A stretch of DNA of 64,000 bases from contig NZ_JACXAC010000001.1 of NCBI RefSeq assembly GCF_014699055.1, positions 434,001 to 498,000 on the forward strand, written 5' to 3'. Below the pieces are notes generated by a model. It did no database searches and was not told the origin of the DNA. It saw only the letters and a list, made by a program, of their open reading frames with translations. The stretch comes from Hymenobacter armeniacus. GTDB lineage: Bacteria > Bacteroidota > Bacteroidia > Cytophagales > Hymenobacteraceae. Shown here piece by piece: positions 54,851 to 62,738 of this stretch; within the stretch, counting starts at the first letter, position 1, and each line of letters starts with the position of its first letter. A program made the translations under genes and the position numbers.

Positions 54851-56152
54851 ATGCGCGAAGATTTCTACCATTACGTCTGGCAGCACCAGTACTACGACAA
54901 GCTGAATTTGCGCACCACCGGCGGCGAGGAAATCCAGGTGCTGCGCCCCGGCCACCGCAACGCCGACGCCGGCCCCGATTTCCTGAATGCCCGCCTGCGC
55001 ATCGGCGAGGTGGAGTGGAACGGCGCCGTTGAAATCCATCTGCGCGCCTCCGACTGGGCGCGTCATCAGCACCAAATCGACCCCAAATACGACCAGGTGA
55101 TTTTGCACGTGGTGGCCAGCGCCGACGCCGAAGTGACCCGCACCAACGGCAGCGTGATTCCCGCGCTGGCCTTGCAAACCCGTGTTGCGCCCGAGCTGCT
55201 GGCGCGCTACCACGCCTTGGTAGAAGCGCCCGCGGCTGCGCCGCTGCCGTGCGCACCGCTGCTGCAGCTGGTGCCCGAAATCACCAAAACCATGATGACC
55301 GAGCGCGCCCTCCTGGAGCGCGTGGAGCACAAGGCCGACGCCGTTATGACCCTGCACGACAGCCTTGGGCAGGACTGGGAGGCCACCGCCTACCACGCGC
55401 TGATGGCGGCGTTTGGCTTTCAAAAAAACAGCGAGCCCCTGGCCCGGCTGGCCAAGGCCGTGCCGCTGCCCGTGCTGCGCCGCCATCGCCACGACCAACG
55501 CCAACTCGAAGCGCTGCTGTTCGGGCAGGCCGGGTTTCTTGTTGAAAATGAAGAGACGGCAGCCGATGACTACATCCGCGACTTGAGGCAGGAACACGAC
55601 TTCCTGCGGCACAAATACAGCCTGGCCGAAACTGCCCTGCAGGCCCATGAGTGGAACTACCTGCGCCTGCGGCCGGCCAACTTCCCGCCGGTGCGCCTGG
55701 GCCAGCTGGCCGGCCTGCTGCACGCCCGCCCGGCCCTGTTCGACGCCCTGCTGACGGCGCAGAGCGTGGCGGCGCTCACCGAGTTTTTTCAGGCGCCGGC
55801 CCCGGAATACTGGCGCCGCCATTTCCGGCCGGGCCGCCCGGGCAAAGTGCCGGCCCTGGGCAAAAGCAGCATCGACCTGCTCATCACCAACGTGGTGGTG
55901 CCCCTGCGCGTGGCCTACGCCCGGCACGTGGGCCAGCCGGCCGTGGTGGAAAGCAGCCTGGCCTTGCTCAGCCAGCTGCCGCCCGAACACAACCAGTACA
56001 CCGACGTGTACGATGCTCTTGGCTTCGCGCACCGCACGGCGGCCGAGTCGCAGGGGTTGCTGGCGCTGCACAAGCAGTATTGCGCGCCCCGCCGCTGTCT
56101 GCACTGCACCATTGGCAGCCGTTTGGTACAACAACCCCGCGTCGCTCGATGA
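54851..56152 (+). CDS. DUF2851 family protein
   Basis: 433 residues, typical for the family. N-terminal hallmark DFYHYVWQHQYYDKLNLRT, then RNADAGPDFLNARLRIG and WNGAVEIHLRASDW, a long helical middle (for example LAGLLHARPALFDALL) and the C-terminal segment CAPRRCLHCTIGSRLV with three cysteines. No signal peptide. The family is common in Bacteroidota and its function is unknown to me; the nuclease-like spacing of Asp, Glu and His residues near residues 35-75 is only suggestive. The stop overlaps the next start by four bases. Confidence 0.88.
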   Translation: MREDFYHYVWQHQYYDKLNLRTTGGEEIQVLRPGHRNADAGPDFLNARLRIGEVEWNGAVEIHLRASDWARHQHQIDPKYDQVILHVVASADAEVTRTNGSVIPALALQTRVAPELLARYHALVEAPAAAPLPCAPLLQLVPEITKTMMTERALLERVEHKADAVMTLHDSLGQDWEATAYHALMAAFGFQKNSEPLARLAKAVPLPVLRRHRHDQRQLEALLFGQAGFLVENEETAADDYIRDLRQEHDFLRHKYSLAETALQAHEWNYLRLRPANFPPVRLGQLAGLLHARPALFDALLTAQSVAALTEFFQAPAPEYWRRHFRPGRPGKVPALGKSSIDLLITNVVVPLRVAYARHVGQPAVVESSLALLSQLPPEHNQYTDVYDALGFAHRTAAESQGLLALHKQYCAPRRCLHCTIGSRLVQQPRVAR

Positions 56153-57513
56153 AACTTGCTATTGCGTTGGTTCTGAATGCGGTGCTGCTGGCGGTGCTGC
56201 TGCCGTGGCTGCGGCGGCAGTGGGAGCGGGCGCCGGCCTGGGCGCGCGGGCTGCTGGCCTGGGGGCTGGCCGGGCGGCTGCTGGTGGGCGCCTGGCGGGG
56301 CTGGCACCTGGCCGACGACGCCCTGTTCATCAGCGAGCAGGCGGCCTCCGTGACGCGCCTGCTGCGGGCGGGGCAGGTGTGGCAAGCGCTGTTCACCGAC
56401 GAGGTGGGCTGGCGCCAGCAGGTCATCACCTACTACGGCATGTCCAACACGCTGTTCATGGCTAAAATCCTGGGGTGGCTGAATTTGGCCTCGCTGGACA
56501 GCGGCTGGCTGAACGGCATCTACCTGAGCTTGTTCAGCTTCGTGGGCTGCTGGACGTTGGCCAGCATTTGCTTGCGGCTGTTTCCGCGCACGCCGCCAGC
56601 CGCCGCCGTGGTGGCGTTTGTGGCGTGGCCCACGGTGGTCTTTTGGGCGGCTGGCGTGGCCAAGGAGCCGCTGCTGCTGGGCAGTGGAGCCTGGCTGCTG
56701 GCCCTGTACCTGCAGTTGTTTTACGGGCCGGGCGTGGCGTCGGGCCGGGGGCGGGCTGCCACGGTGGTGGGCCTGCTAGTGTTGGCGTATGTACATTTTT
56801 TCATGCGCTATTTTTTCGCGGCGCCCTTGCTGGGGGCGCTGGCGGGGCTGGCCGTGGTGCACCTGCTGCAGCGGCTGGGCGGCGCGCGCAGCCGGGTGGC
56901 GCAGGTGCTGGTGCTGGCGGCGGTGCTGGCCGGCGGCGCCTGGGCGGCTACCCAAGTGAGCGTGGCGTTCCGGCTCAATAAATTCACCAACCAAACCATG
57001 CGCATCTACGCGCACTCGCTGGAGATGTCGGCCGCCAAGGCCCACATTGAGTACCCGGACCTGCGGCCCACCGCCGAAAGCTTTCTGCGCCACGCCCCGC
57101 AGGCGGCCCTCAATGCCTTCACCCGGCCGTGGGTGGGCGAGTCGTGGCAGCCGCTGTACGTGGCCGCTGCCCTCGAAAACCTGGCGCTGCTGGGGCTGTT
57201 TGCCACCGCGGCCTATGCCGCGTGGCGCAAGCGCTGGGGCCATTTGCCCTTCGGGCTCGTGGCGGCCCTTGCCATATTCTGCTTGGTGCTGGCCGTATTG
57301 CTCGGCCTGAGCACGCCCAACCTGGGCTCGCTGAACCGCTACCGCAGCGCGGTGCTGCCCTACCTGGTGTTCCTGCTGCTGCAAAACGACGTGGCCGCAC
57401 GGGCCCTGCGCCGGCTGGGGCTGGGCAGTGGCCAGCATGCGCCCGGCGAAGAGCCGCCCGCCGCCCCGGTGCCCGGCAGCAATGCTCCTGCGACGGGCGC
57501 CGTACCTTTGTAG
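56149..57513 (+). CDS. Polytopic membrane protein of unknown function
   Basis: 454 residues, about ten membrane helices. The ATG at 56149 overlaps the DUF2851 stop (ATGA), suggesting coupled translation. A first loop DDALFISEQAA and a later long soluble loop (FRLNKFTNQTMRIYAHSLE to SWQPLY) are visible; the order of helices and an early acidic loop recall GT-C-type glycosyltransferases or polymerase-like membrane proteins, but I see no firm motif. A disordered Pro/Ala/Gly tail ends the protein. Call it hypothetical. Confidence 0.75.
   Translation: MKLAIALVLNAVLLAVLLPWLRRQWERAPAWARGLLAWGLAGRLLVGAWRGWHLADDALFISEQAASVTRLLRAGQVWQALFTDEVGWRQQVITYYGMSNTLFMAKILGWLNLASLDSGWLNGIYLSLFSFVGCWTLASICLRLFPRTPPAAAVVAFVAWPTVVFWAAGVAKEPLLLGSGAWLLALYLQLFYGPGVASGRGRAATVVGLLVLAYVHFFMRYFFAAPLLGALAGLAVVHLLQRLGGARSRVAQVLVLAAVLAGGAWAATQVSVAFRLNKFTNQTMRIYAHSLEMSAAKAHIEYPDLRPTAESFLRHAPQAALNAFTRPWVGESWQPLYVAAALENLALLGLFATAAYAAWRKRWGHLPFGLVAALAIFCLVLAVLLGLSTPNLGSLNRYRSAVLPYLVFLLLQNDVAARALRRLGLGSGQHAPGEEPPAAPVPGSNAPATGAVPL
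57503..57510 (+). promoter_or_regulatory. TACCTTTG -7 box for the hexapeptide acetyltransferase
   Basis: Exact box at the very end of the preceding gene, 71 bases before the ATG at 57582. No -33 TTG is clear, so it is tentative. Confidence 0.4.
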
Positions 57514-57581
57514 CTCTCCGCGACCCGGACGGCCCAGTTGCGGCGCCCGGTCCTCGCCCCAGCCCTCTGCAACCTCTTCTA

Positions 57582-58214
57582 ATGGAAAACCCCGTTATCA
57601 TTCTTGGCGCCCAAACCGTGGGCACCGCCGCCCTCGACGCTTTTCTTTCCAACGACGTGGTGGTGTACTGCCTGCTCGACGACGATAAAAAGCTGCAAGG
57701 CACCGAGCTGCTCGACGTGCCCGTGATGGGCAACACCGACGACGGCGAGCTGCTGAAATTGCTGGGCAAAAAGTGCGAAGTCTTTGTGGCCACCGACGAC
57801 ACCGCCAGCCGCCGCAGCCTCACCGAGATGCTGCGCAACGAGTACGAGGCCGTGCCGGTGAATGCCATTCACGAGCGCGCCAGCGTATCGAACCATGCCA
57901 CGCTGGGCCACGGCAACTACGTGGGCCCCAACGCCGTGGTGGCGGCCACTGCCACGCTCGGCGACGGCTGCCTGGTGAACGGCAACGCCGTGGTGGAAGC
58001 CCGCGCCACCGTGGGCAACTTTGCCCAGCTGGGCAGCGGCGCCCTCATCGGGGCCGACGTGCAGGTGGGCGAGCAGGCTTTCGTGGGCGCCGGTGCCGTG
58101 GTGGTGGCCGGCGTCAAAATCGGCGACAAAGCCCGCGTGGGCGCCGGCTCGGTGGTGGTGGCCGACGTGCCCAACGGCCAGACCGTGTTCGGCAACCCCG
58201 CTGTGAAAGTGTAA
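57582..58214 (+). CDS. NeuD/PglB-like hexapeptide-repeat acetyltransferase
   Basis: 210 residues. The N-terminal Rossmann-like part (PVIILGAQTVGTAALDAF) binds the nucleotide sugar in related enzymes. The C-terminal half is a left-handed beta helix of hexapeptide repeats (HGNYVGPNAVVAATATLG, VNGNAVVEARATVGN, VGAGAVVVAGVKIGD) ending TVFGNPAVKV. NeuD/PerB-like members acetylate surface-sugar amines. No sugar nucleotidyl genes are next to it, so the acceptor is unknown. Confidence 0.87.
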   Translation: MENPVIILGAQTVGTAALDAFLSNDVVVYCLLDDDKKLQGTELLDVPVMGNTDDGELLKLLGKKCEVFVATDDTASRRSLTEMLRNEYEAVPVNAIHERASVSNHATLGHGNYVGPNAVVAATATLGDGCLVNGNAVVEARATVGNFAQLGSGALIGADVQVGEQAFVGAGAVVVAGVKIGDKARVGAGSVVVADVPNGQTVFGNPAVKV

Positions 58215-58218
58215 ATTA

Positions 58219-58297
58219 TAGTTGTCAGTTGCTCGTTGTCAGCTGTTAGTCTCAGACTTCGCAGTTGACAACGAGCAATTGATAACGAGCAATTGAC
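58219..58297. repeat. Inverted repeat of the TTGCTCGTTGTCA type
   Basis: Left TTGTCAGTTGCTCGTTGTCA (about 58222-58241) and right TTGACAACGAGCAATTGATA (about 58265-58284) followed by AACGAGCAATTGA, an extra half unit. It is related to the element at 44500-44573. It ends immediately before trhO. Confidence 0.75.
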
Positions 58298-58301
58298 CAT
58301 T

Positions 58302-59246
58302 ATGGACTACCAGGTTCTTCTGTACTACTGCTATACGCCGATTGAGAACCCCGAGCAATTTCGGGAAGAGCACCACCGCCTGTGCCTGGAGCTGGACTTG
58401 CGCGGCCGCATCATCGTGGCCGCCGAAGGGCTGAACGGCACCGTGTCGGGCACCCGCGAAAGCTGCGCCCGTTACATGGAAATCGTGAAGGCCGACCCGC
58501 GCTTTGCCGCGTTGGAGTTTAAGGTGGACGACGTGGCGGCCCACACCTTCCAGAAGCTGCACGTGCGCGTGAAGCCCGAAATTGTGCACAGCAGCCTGCG
58601 CCACGTGCGGCCCCACGAGAAAACCGGCCAGCACCTGTCGCCCGAGGAGTTCAAGGCCCTGAAGGACCGCGACGACGTGGTGGTGGTCGACGTGCGTTCG
58701 GACTACGAGTACAATCTCGGCCGCTTCAAAAACGCGGTGACGTTGGACATCGAAAACTTCCGCGACTTCCCCGACCGCGTGGAGCGCCTTAAGGAGTTTA
58801 AGGACAAGAAAATTCTAACCTACTGCACCGGCGGCGTGAAGTGCGAAAAAGCCAGCGCCTACTTGCTGGAGCAAGGCTTCGAAAACGTGTACCAGCTGCA
58901 CGGCGGCATCATCAAGTACGGCATTGAGGCCGGGGGCGAGGACTTCGACGGCCAGTGCTACGTGTTCGACAACCGCGTGGCCGTGGACGTGAACCGCGTG
59001 AACCCCACCGTGATATCGCGCTGCCAGCACTGCCAGCAGCCCAGCAACCGCCTCATCAACTGCGCCAACCCGCACTGCAACGCCCACCTGCCGCTGTGCG
59101 AAGCCTGCGGCGACCAGCTGCAGGGCGCCTGCTCCGAAGCCTGCGCCGCCCACCCCGACAAGCGCGCCTACGACGGCACGGGTTCTTACCCCAAGCTAAG
59201 CAACCATTACAACCCTGCCCAAGGCCTGGCCTCGTACAAGGCCTGA
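58302..59246 (+). CDS. trhO: tRNA uridine-34 hydroxylase, rhodanese-like (TrhO/UPF0176)
   Basis: 314 residues from the ATG at 58302; an in-frame TTG nine bases upstream lies inside the inverted repeat. Makes 5-hydroxyuridine at the tRNA wobble base. The N-terminal UPF0176 domain (LRGRIIVAAEGLNGTVSG) is followed by a rhodanese domain with DVRSDYEYNLGRF, ILTYCTGGVKCEKAS (active-site Cys) and HGGIIKYG. The C-terminal cysteine-rich tail (CQHCQQ, CANPHCN, CEACGDQLQGACSEAC) may bind zinc. Rhodanese activity in the strict sense is not required for tRNA hydroxylation. Confidence 0.93.
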   Translation: MDYQVLLYYCYTPIENPEQFREEHHRLCLELDLRGRIIVAAEGLNGTVSGTRESCARYMEIVKADPRFAALEFKVDDVAAHTFQKLHVRVKPEIVHSSLRHVRPHEKTGQHLSPEEFKALKDRDDVVVVDVRSDYEYNLGRFKNAVTLDIENFRDFPDRVERLKEFKDKKILTYCTGGVKCEKASAYLLEQGFENVYQLHGGIIKYGIEAGGEDFDGQCYVFDNRVAVDVNRVNPTVISRCQHCQQPSNRLINCANPHCNAHLPLCEACGDQLQGACSEACAAHPDKRAYDGTGSYPKLSNHYNPAQGLASYKA

Positions 59247-59296
59247 AACGACTTCCCTCGCTCCGTTCCCACCCCGAACACCTTCTCACCATTCCC

Positions 59297-60169
59297 ATGA
59301 TTCCCTCTTCCGAGCTCATCCTGAACCCCGACGGCAGCATTTACCACCTCAACCTGCTGCCCGACCACATTTCCGACACCATCCTCACCGTGGGCGACCC
59401 CGGCCGGGTGGCCCAGGTGAGCCGGCATTTCGACTCGGTGGAGTTTGAAACCACCCACCGCGAGTTCGTGACCCACGTGGGCTACTACCGGGGCAAGCGC
59501 ATCACGGTGCTGAGCACCGGCATGGGCACCGACAACATCGACATCGTGATGAACGAGCTCGACGCGCTGGTGAACATCGACTTTGTGTCGCGCACGGTGC
59601 GGCCCCAGGAGGAGCGCATGAGCCTGCGCATCATCCGGCTGGGCACCAGCGGCAGCCTGCAAGCCGACGTGCCCCTGGGCTCGATGCTGGCCACCGAGCA
59701 CGCCGTGGGCCTCGACAGCCTGGCCCAGTTCTACCCGCTGATGGAAACCGGCCTGGAAACCGAAGTAGCCACCGAGCTGCAAAAATCCCTCGGCTTGCCC
59801 TACGCGCCCTACGTGGTGCGGGGCTCCGACCTGCTGCGCGAGCAGCTGGGGGCCGGCATGGTGATGGGCAACACGCTCACCTGCCCCGGTTTCTACGGCC
59901 CCCAAGGCCGCAGCCTGCGCCTAGAGCTGCGCATCCCCAACTACATCGAGCGCCTGCAGAACTTCCGCCACCAGAGCGCCGAGGGCGAGTTCCGCCTCAC
60001 CAACTTCGAGATGGAAACGGCCGGCTACTACTCGCTGGGCCGCATGCTGGGCCACGAGGTGCTGTCGCTGAATGCCATCGTGGCCAACCGCGCCACCGGC
60101 GAATTTGCCGACAACGCCGGCGCCGTGGTCGATGCCATGATTGAGCAGACCCTGCAACGCCTCGTCTGA
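59297..60169 (+). CDS. Nucleoside phosphorylase (uridine/purine phosphorylase family)
   Basis: 290 residues from the ATG at 59297; the longer frame upstream overlaps trhO and is not used. Splits nucleosides with phosphate in salvage. Motifs: TILTVGDPGRV (phosphate site), VLSTGMGTDN, IRLGTSGSLQ, and NFEMETAGYYSLGRMLGHEV with the ribose-binding Glu. Uridine phosphorylase is favoured by general length, but purine substrates are possible. Starts 50 bases after trhO, so probably co-transcribed. Its last three codons lie in the arm of a long palindrome. Confidence 0.9.
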   Translation: MIPSSELILNPDGSIYHLNLLPDHISDTILTVGDPGRVAQVSRHFDSVEFETTHREFVTHVGYYRGKRITVLSTGMGTDNIDIVMNELDALVNIDFVSRTVRPQEERMSLRIIRLGTSGSLQADVPLGSMLATEHAVGLDSLAQFYPLMETGLETEVATELQKSLGLPYAPYVVRGSDLLREQLGAGMVMGNTLTCPGFYGPQGRSLRLELRIPNYIERLQNFRHQSAEGEFRLTNFEMETAGYYSLGRMLGHEVLSLNAIVANRATGEFADNAGAVVDAMIEQTLQRLV

Positions 60170-60355
60170 ACCACGGATTCGACGGATTTTTCGGATTTCG
60201 CGGATTTTGTGGACGATGCAATCATCTAGTTGTAATTCAAAAACAAACAGAGAAGGCCATCCCGACGGGATGGCCTTCTCTGTTGCTGTTCTTGGGTTGA
60301 CATCCACAAAATTCGCGAAATCCGAAAAATCCGTCGAATCCGTGGTTCAGACGAG
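60161..60355. repeat. Long palindromic element, 53-bp arms (52 matches)
   Basis: Arms 60161-60213 and 60303-60355 are complementary at 52 of 53 positions. The outer 9 bases (CTCGTCTGA) encode the terminal Leu-Val-stop of the nucleoside phosphorylase on one side and of the acyl-CoA reductase on the other. The inner part is made of CGGATT-like units (for example CACGGATTCGACGGATTT). A 17-bp palindrome (60248-60282) sits in the middle. Confidence 0.97.
60248..60282. terminator. Hairpin between convergent genes
   Basis: CAGAGAAGGCCATCCCG / CGGGATGGCCTTCTCTG with one loop base, strong stem but no T-run in either direction, so an unusual terminator or a cruciform. Confidence 0.55.
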
Positions 60356-61360
60356 TTCGGCCAGGAATTTCATTGTGTCCACCCGGTCGGCGTACTCGTC
60401 GACGGGCGGCGACTGGGCTTGCCCAAACGGGTGGCTGCCCGCAAAACGCGCCCCGGCCGAAACCACGCACTGCATTTGAGCGGCAATGTCTGTCAGTTGG
60501 TCTACGAGGTCGATTTCGCTGGAGTATTCGGAATAAAAGACCATTGAAATGGGCGAAACCAGCCCCTGGCTAGGCCGGATGAGGAAGAAGCCGTTGTCGA
60601 AATGCGGCTCGTTGTTCACCAGCAGAATGCTCTTGTTGTAGTCGTAGTTGTTGTTGTACTTGTGGTGGTGCACCACCCCTTCGAAGGGCTGCAGGGCATC
60701 GAGCAGGGACACGAAGCTGTAGTCTTTGGGCACGAACAGCTTGCTCACGTTGCGGCAGCCCAGGCCGTAGTACTGGAAAATGTCGGGGCCCAGCTTGGCC
60801 AGCTCCTCGTTGGTTTCCTGCCCCGTCAGCACGGCTACGCTGGTGCGGTTGCGACGGATGATGTTGGGCTTCTTGCCGAAATAATACTCGAAGTAGCGCG
60901 CCGTGTTATCGGAGCCGGTGGCGATGAAGGCATCGGCGGCATTGAGGCGCGGCAGTACCTGCATGAAGTCCGCAAAGCGCGGCTCAATGCGGGTCAGTTC
61001 TTCCATGAGCCAGAGCATGAGCACGGTGTCGTCGGCGCTGAGCTTGGCCAGCAGCACGTGGCCGCTGATGAGCACGCACAGCATATCGTGAAAGCCCACC
61101 ATGGGGATGTTGCCGGCCATCACCACGCCGATTTTGTGCACGGTGGTGGGCTCGGGCGGGTAGCGGCCGGCCCAGCGGCGCAGCGGCGCCTCGGCCAGCA
61201 GGTGGGCCAGGCCGGCGAAGGCGGCCGTCACGTTCGGGGTGTCGAACCAGGCGTTTTGGTTGCGGGCGCGGGCGGCCAGGGCCGTAAGCTCGTCGGGGGA
61301 GAGGGAGGCCAGGCGCTGGCCCAGGGCCACAAAAGCGGCAAGTCGTTCGGATTGATTCAT
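60347..61360 (-). CDS. LuxC-like acyl-CoA reductase
   Basis: 337 residues from the ATG at 61360. Belongs to the LuxC/acyl-CoA reductase family, which reduces acyl-thioesters to aldehydes with NADPH. Conserved segments: VHKIGVVMAGNIPMVGFHD, VLISGHVLLAKLSADD, FIATGSDNTARYF, RRNRTSVAVLTG, and YYGLGCRNVSKLFVP with the likely nucleophilic Cys. No luciferase genes are near, and the adjacent divergent gene is a ferredoxin. Such reductase-ferredoxin pairs occur in Bacteroidota; the product of the pair is unknown. The C-terminal Leu-Val-stop lies in a palindrome arm. Confidence 0.9.
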   Translation of the reverse strand: MNQSERLAAFVALGQRLASLSPDELTALAARARNQNAWFDTPNVTAAFAGLAHLLAEAPLRRWAGRYPPEPTTVHKIGVVMAGNIPMVGFHDMLCVLISGHVLLAKLSADDTVLMLWLMEELTRIEPRFADFMQVLPRLNAADAFIATGSDNTARYFEYYFGKKPNIIRRNRTSVAVLTGQETNEELAKLGPDIFQYYGLGCRNVSKLFVPKDYSFVSLLDALQPFEGVVHHHKYNNNYDYNKSILLVNNEPHFDNGFFLIRPSQGLVSPISMVFYSEYSSEIDLVDQLTDIAAQMQCVVSAGARFAGSHPFGQAQSPPVDEYADRVDTMKFLAELV

Positions 61361-61454
61361 GCAAAAGGGGAGGCCCGGCGCGCCAGGGCGACGCGCGGGC
61401 AGAGGAATTGTCAGCAAAATTGGGCTAAACCATGCAAACCCGGTCGGTGTTGGC

Positions 61455-61462
61455 TAATTTTG
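61455..61462 (+). promoter_or_regulatory. TAATTTTG -7 box of the ferredoxin gene
   Basis: Exact box 91 bases before the ATG at 61554, in the gap divergent to the acyl-CoA reductase. No good -33 at standard spacing. Confidence 0.45.
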
Positions 61463-61553
61463 TCCGGCCAATGACCGGCGCGCGCCCGCTTTTTTACGTA
61501 AAGCCTGCTCGAACTGCTTTGGTTTCTTCACAACTTTGACCCCCCGACGCCAC

Positions 61554-61904
61554 ATGGCCATCATGATAACCGACGAGTGCATCAACTGCGGTGCCTGCGA
61601 GCCGGAATGCCCCAACAACGCCATTTACGAAGGCGGCGCCCAATGGCGCTGGGCCGATGGCACGACGCTGAAAGAAGTCACCGCCGCCGACGGCACCGTG
61701 GTAGCGGGCACGGCCCCGCAAACGCCCGTTTCGGACGAATACTACTACATCGTGTCGGATAAGTGCACCGAGTGCGTGGGCTTCCACGAAGAGCCCCAGT
61801 GCGCCGCCGTGTGCCCCGTGGACTGCTGCGTGGACGACCCCGACCTGCGCGAAACCCGCGAGCGCCTGCTCGAAAAGAAAGAATGGCTGCACATCGCCGC
61901 CTGA
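61554..61904 (+). CDS. 4Fe-4S dicluster ferredoxin
   Basis: 116 residues from the ATG at 61554. First cluster ligands Cys9, Cys12, Cys15 and Cys19 (CINCGACEPECP). An insertion of about 50 residues (WADGTTLKEVTAADGTVV) separates them from the second set (CTECVGFHEEPQC, VCPVDCC). This is the long YfhL-like ferredoxin form. Electron carrier in the cytoplasm. It is divergent from the acyl-CoA reductase, with which it may work. A bidirectional terminator follows. Confidence 0.94.
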   Translation: MAIMITDECINCGACEPECPNNAIYEGGAQWRWADGTTLKEVTAADGTVVAGTAPQTPVSDEYYYIVSDKCTECVGFHEEPQCAAVCPVDCCVDDPDLRETRERLLEKKEWLHIAA

Positions 61905-61923
61905 TTTCTTGTACTTGAAAAGG

Positions 61924-61954
61924 AAAAGGCCGCTTCCAAAGGAGCGGCCTTTTT
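61924..61954. terminator. Bidirectional terminator
   Basis: AAAAGGCCGCT / AGCGGCCTTTTT hairpin between the convergent ferredoxin and lipoprotein genes. Confidence 0.85.
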
Positions 61955-61982
61955 GGTGGCAATTAATTCTGCAAATTGCTGC

Positions 61983-62468
61983 TTACTGTGCCGATTCAGC
62001 CGAAGCCGCCTGCGGCGTCAGTTTTACCCCCGTGAACAGCTGGGGGTTGCTCACCGACGCAATGGGCTCGACGTTCAGGCGCTTGTCGAAGCGGCTCACG
62101 TTGGCCAGCTTGAGCAGGGTCTCATAATTGGCGGTGTGCCCGGCTTTGGTTTTGATAAAGAAGCTGTTGACCCGAAGCGTTTCGGGATTGTAGCTCACTT
62201 CCAGCGCGGTGGTGTCGCGCCAATAGGTGTAGAGGGCTTCGGTGGCGCCCGACGGGCCCACGCGGGGCGTGCGGTCGTGGTCGGGGCGAATGCTTTGGCC
62301 GGTGAGGGGCTGGGCTATTTGGTCGGCGTTCATGCCCAACAGGGCCGGCACATCGAAGGCCCGGCTCACGGGCGGCACCGCGGTGGCGGTGGGCGCATCA
62401 GCGGCGGGCTGGTCGGTGGCCGCGCACCCCAGCAAGAAACCCAGCGGCAGGAGGAAACGGTAGCGCAT
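61983..62468 (-). CDS. Small putative lipoprotein
   Basis: 161 residues from the ATG at 62468; a lipobox-like LLGC at about residues 12-15 follows a hydrophobic start. A Pro/Ala/Thr linker leads to a small domain (GMNADQIAQPLTGQSI, ALYTYWRDTTALEVSYNPETLR) of no family I recognise. The pattern of a beta-strand pair with a conserved Tyr is typical of small periplasmic proteins. The frame upstream lacks a signal and is not used. Function unknown. Confidence 0.75.
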   Translation of the reverse strand: MRYRFLLPLGFLLGCAATDQPAADAPTATAVPPVSRAFDVPALLGMNADQIAQPLTGQSIRPDHDRTPRVGPSGATEALYTYWRDTTALEVSYNPETLRVNSFFIKTKAGHTANYETLLKLANVSRFDKRLNVEPIASVSNPQLFTGVKLTPQAASAESAQ

Positions 62469-62640
62469 CAGTTCAGAGTTAAGTGAGGCAGAAGGAGGTA
62501 TACGCAAAAGCTGGCGCGTGCGACCAACTCTTCTGATTGCCATCCCCGCAGCATGCGCCGGGCACGAGCGGGGCCTGCCACTTAAATTCGGCCGCCAATG
62601 AACCGCAACGGCCGGCAAACCCCTTTAGAACCGCCGGCGT

Positions 62641-62712
62641 GTAGCGTGGACTCCGCGAGTCCGCGCCTGCCAGAACGTTCTACCAAACGCGGACTTGCAG
62701 AGTCCGCGCTAC
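62641..62712. repeat. Inverted repeat of the GTAGCGCGGAC type
   Basis: Arms 62641-62665 and 62688-62712 (GTAGCGTGGACTCCGCGAG and complement) match at 22 of 25 positions. It lies 26 bases before the PaaZ-like ATG. A diverged copy is at 29077-29140. Confidence 0.85.
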
Positions 62713-62738
62713 AATTCTAAACATCATTCCCACCCACC

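Noticed and set aside
60347..61360. LuxC as evidence of bioluminescence
   Set aside because: No luxA, luxB, luxD or luxE-like gene in the window; LuxC-family reductases occur in many dark bacteria.
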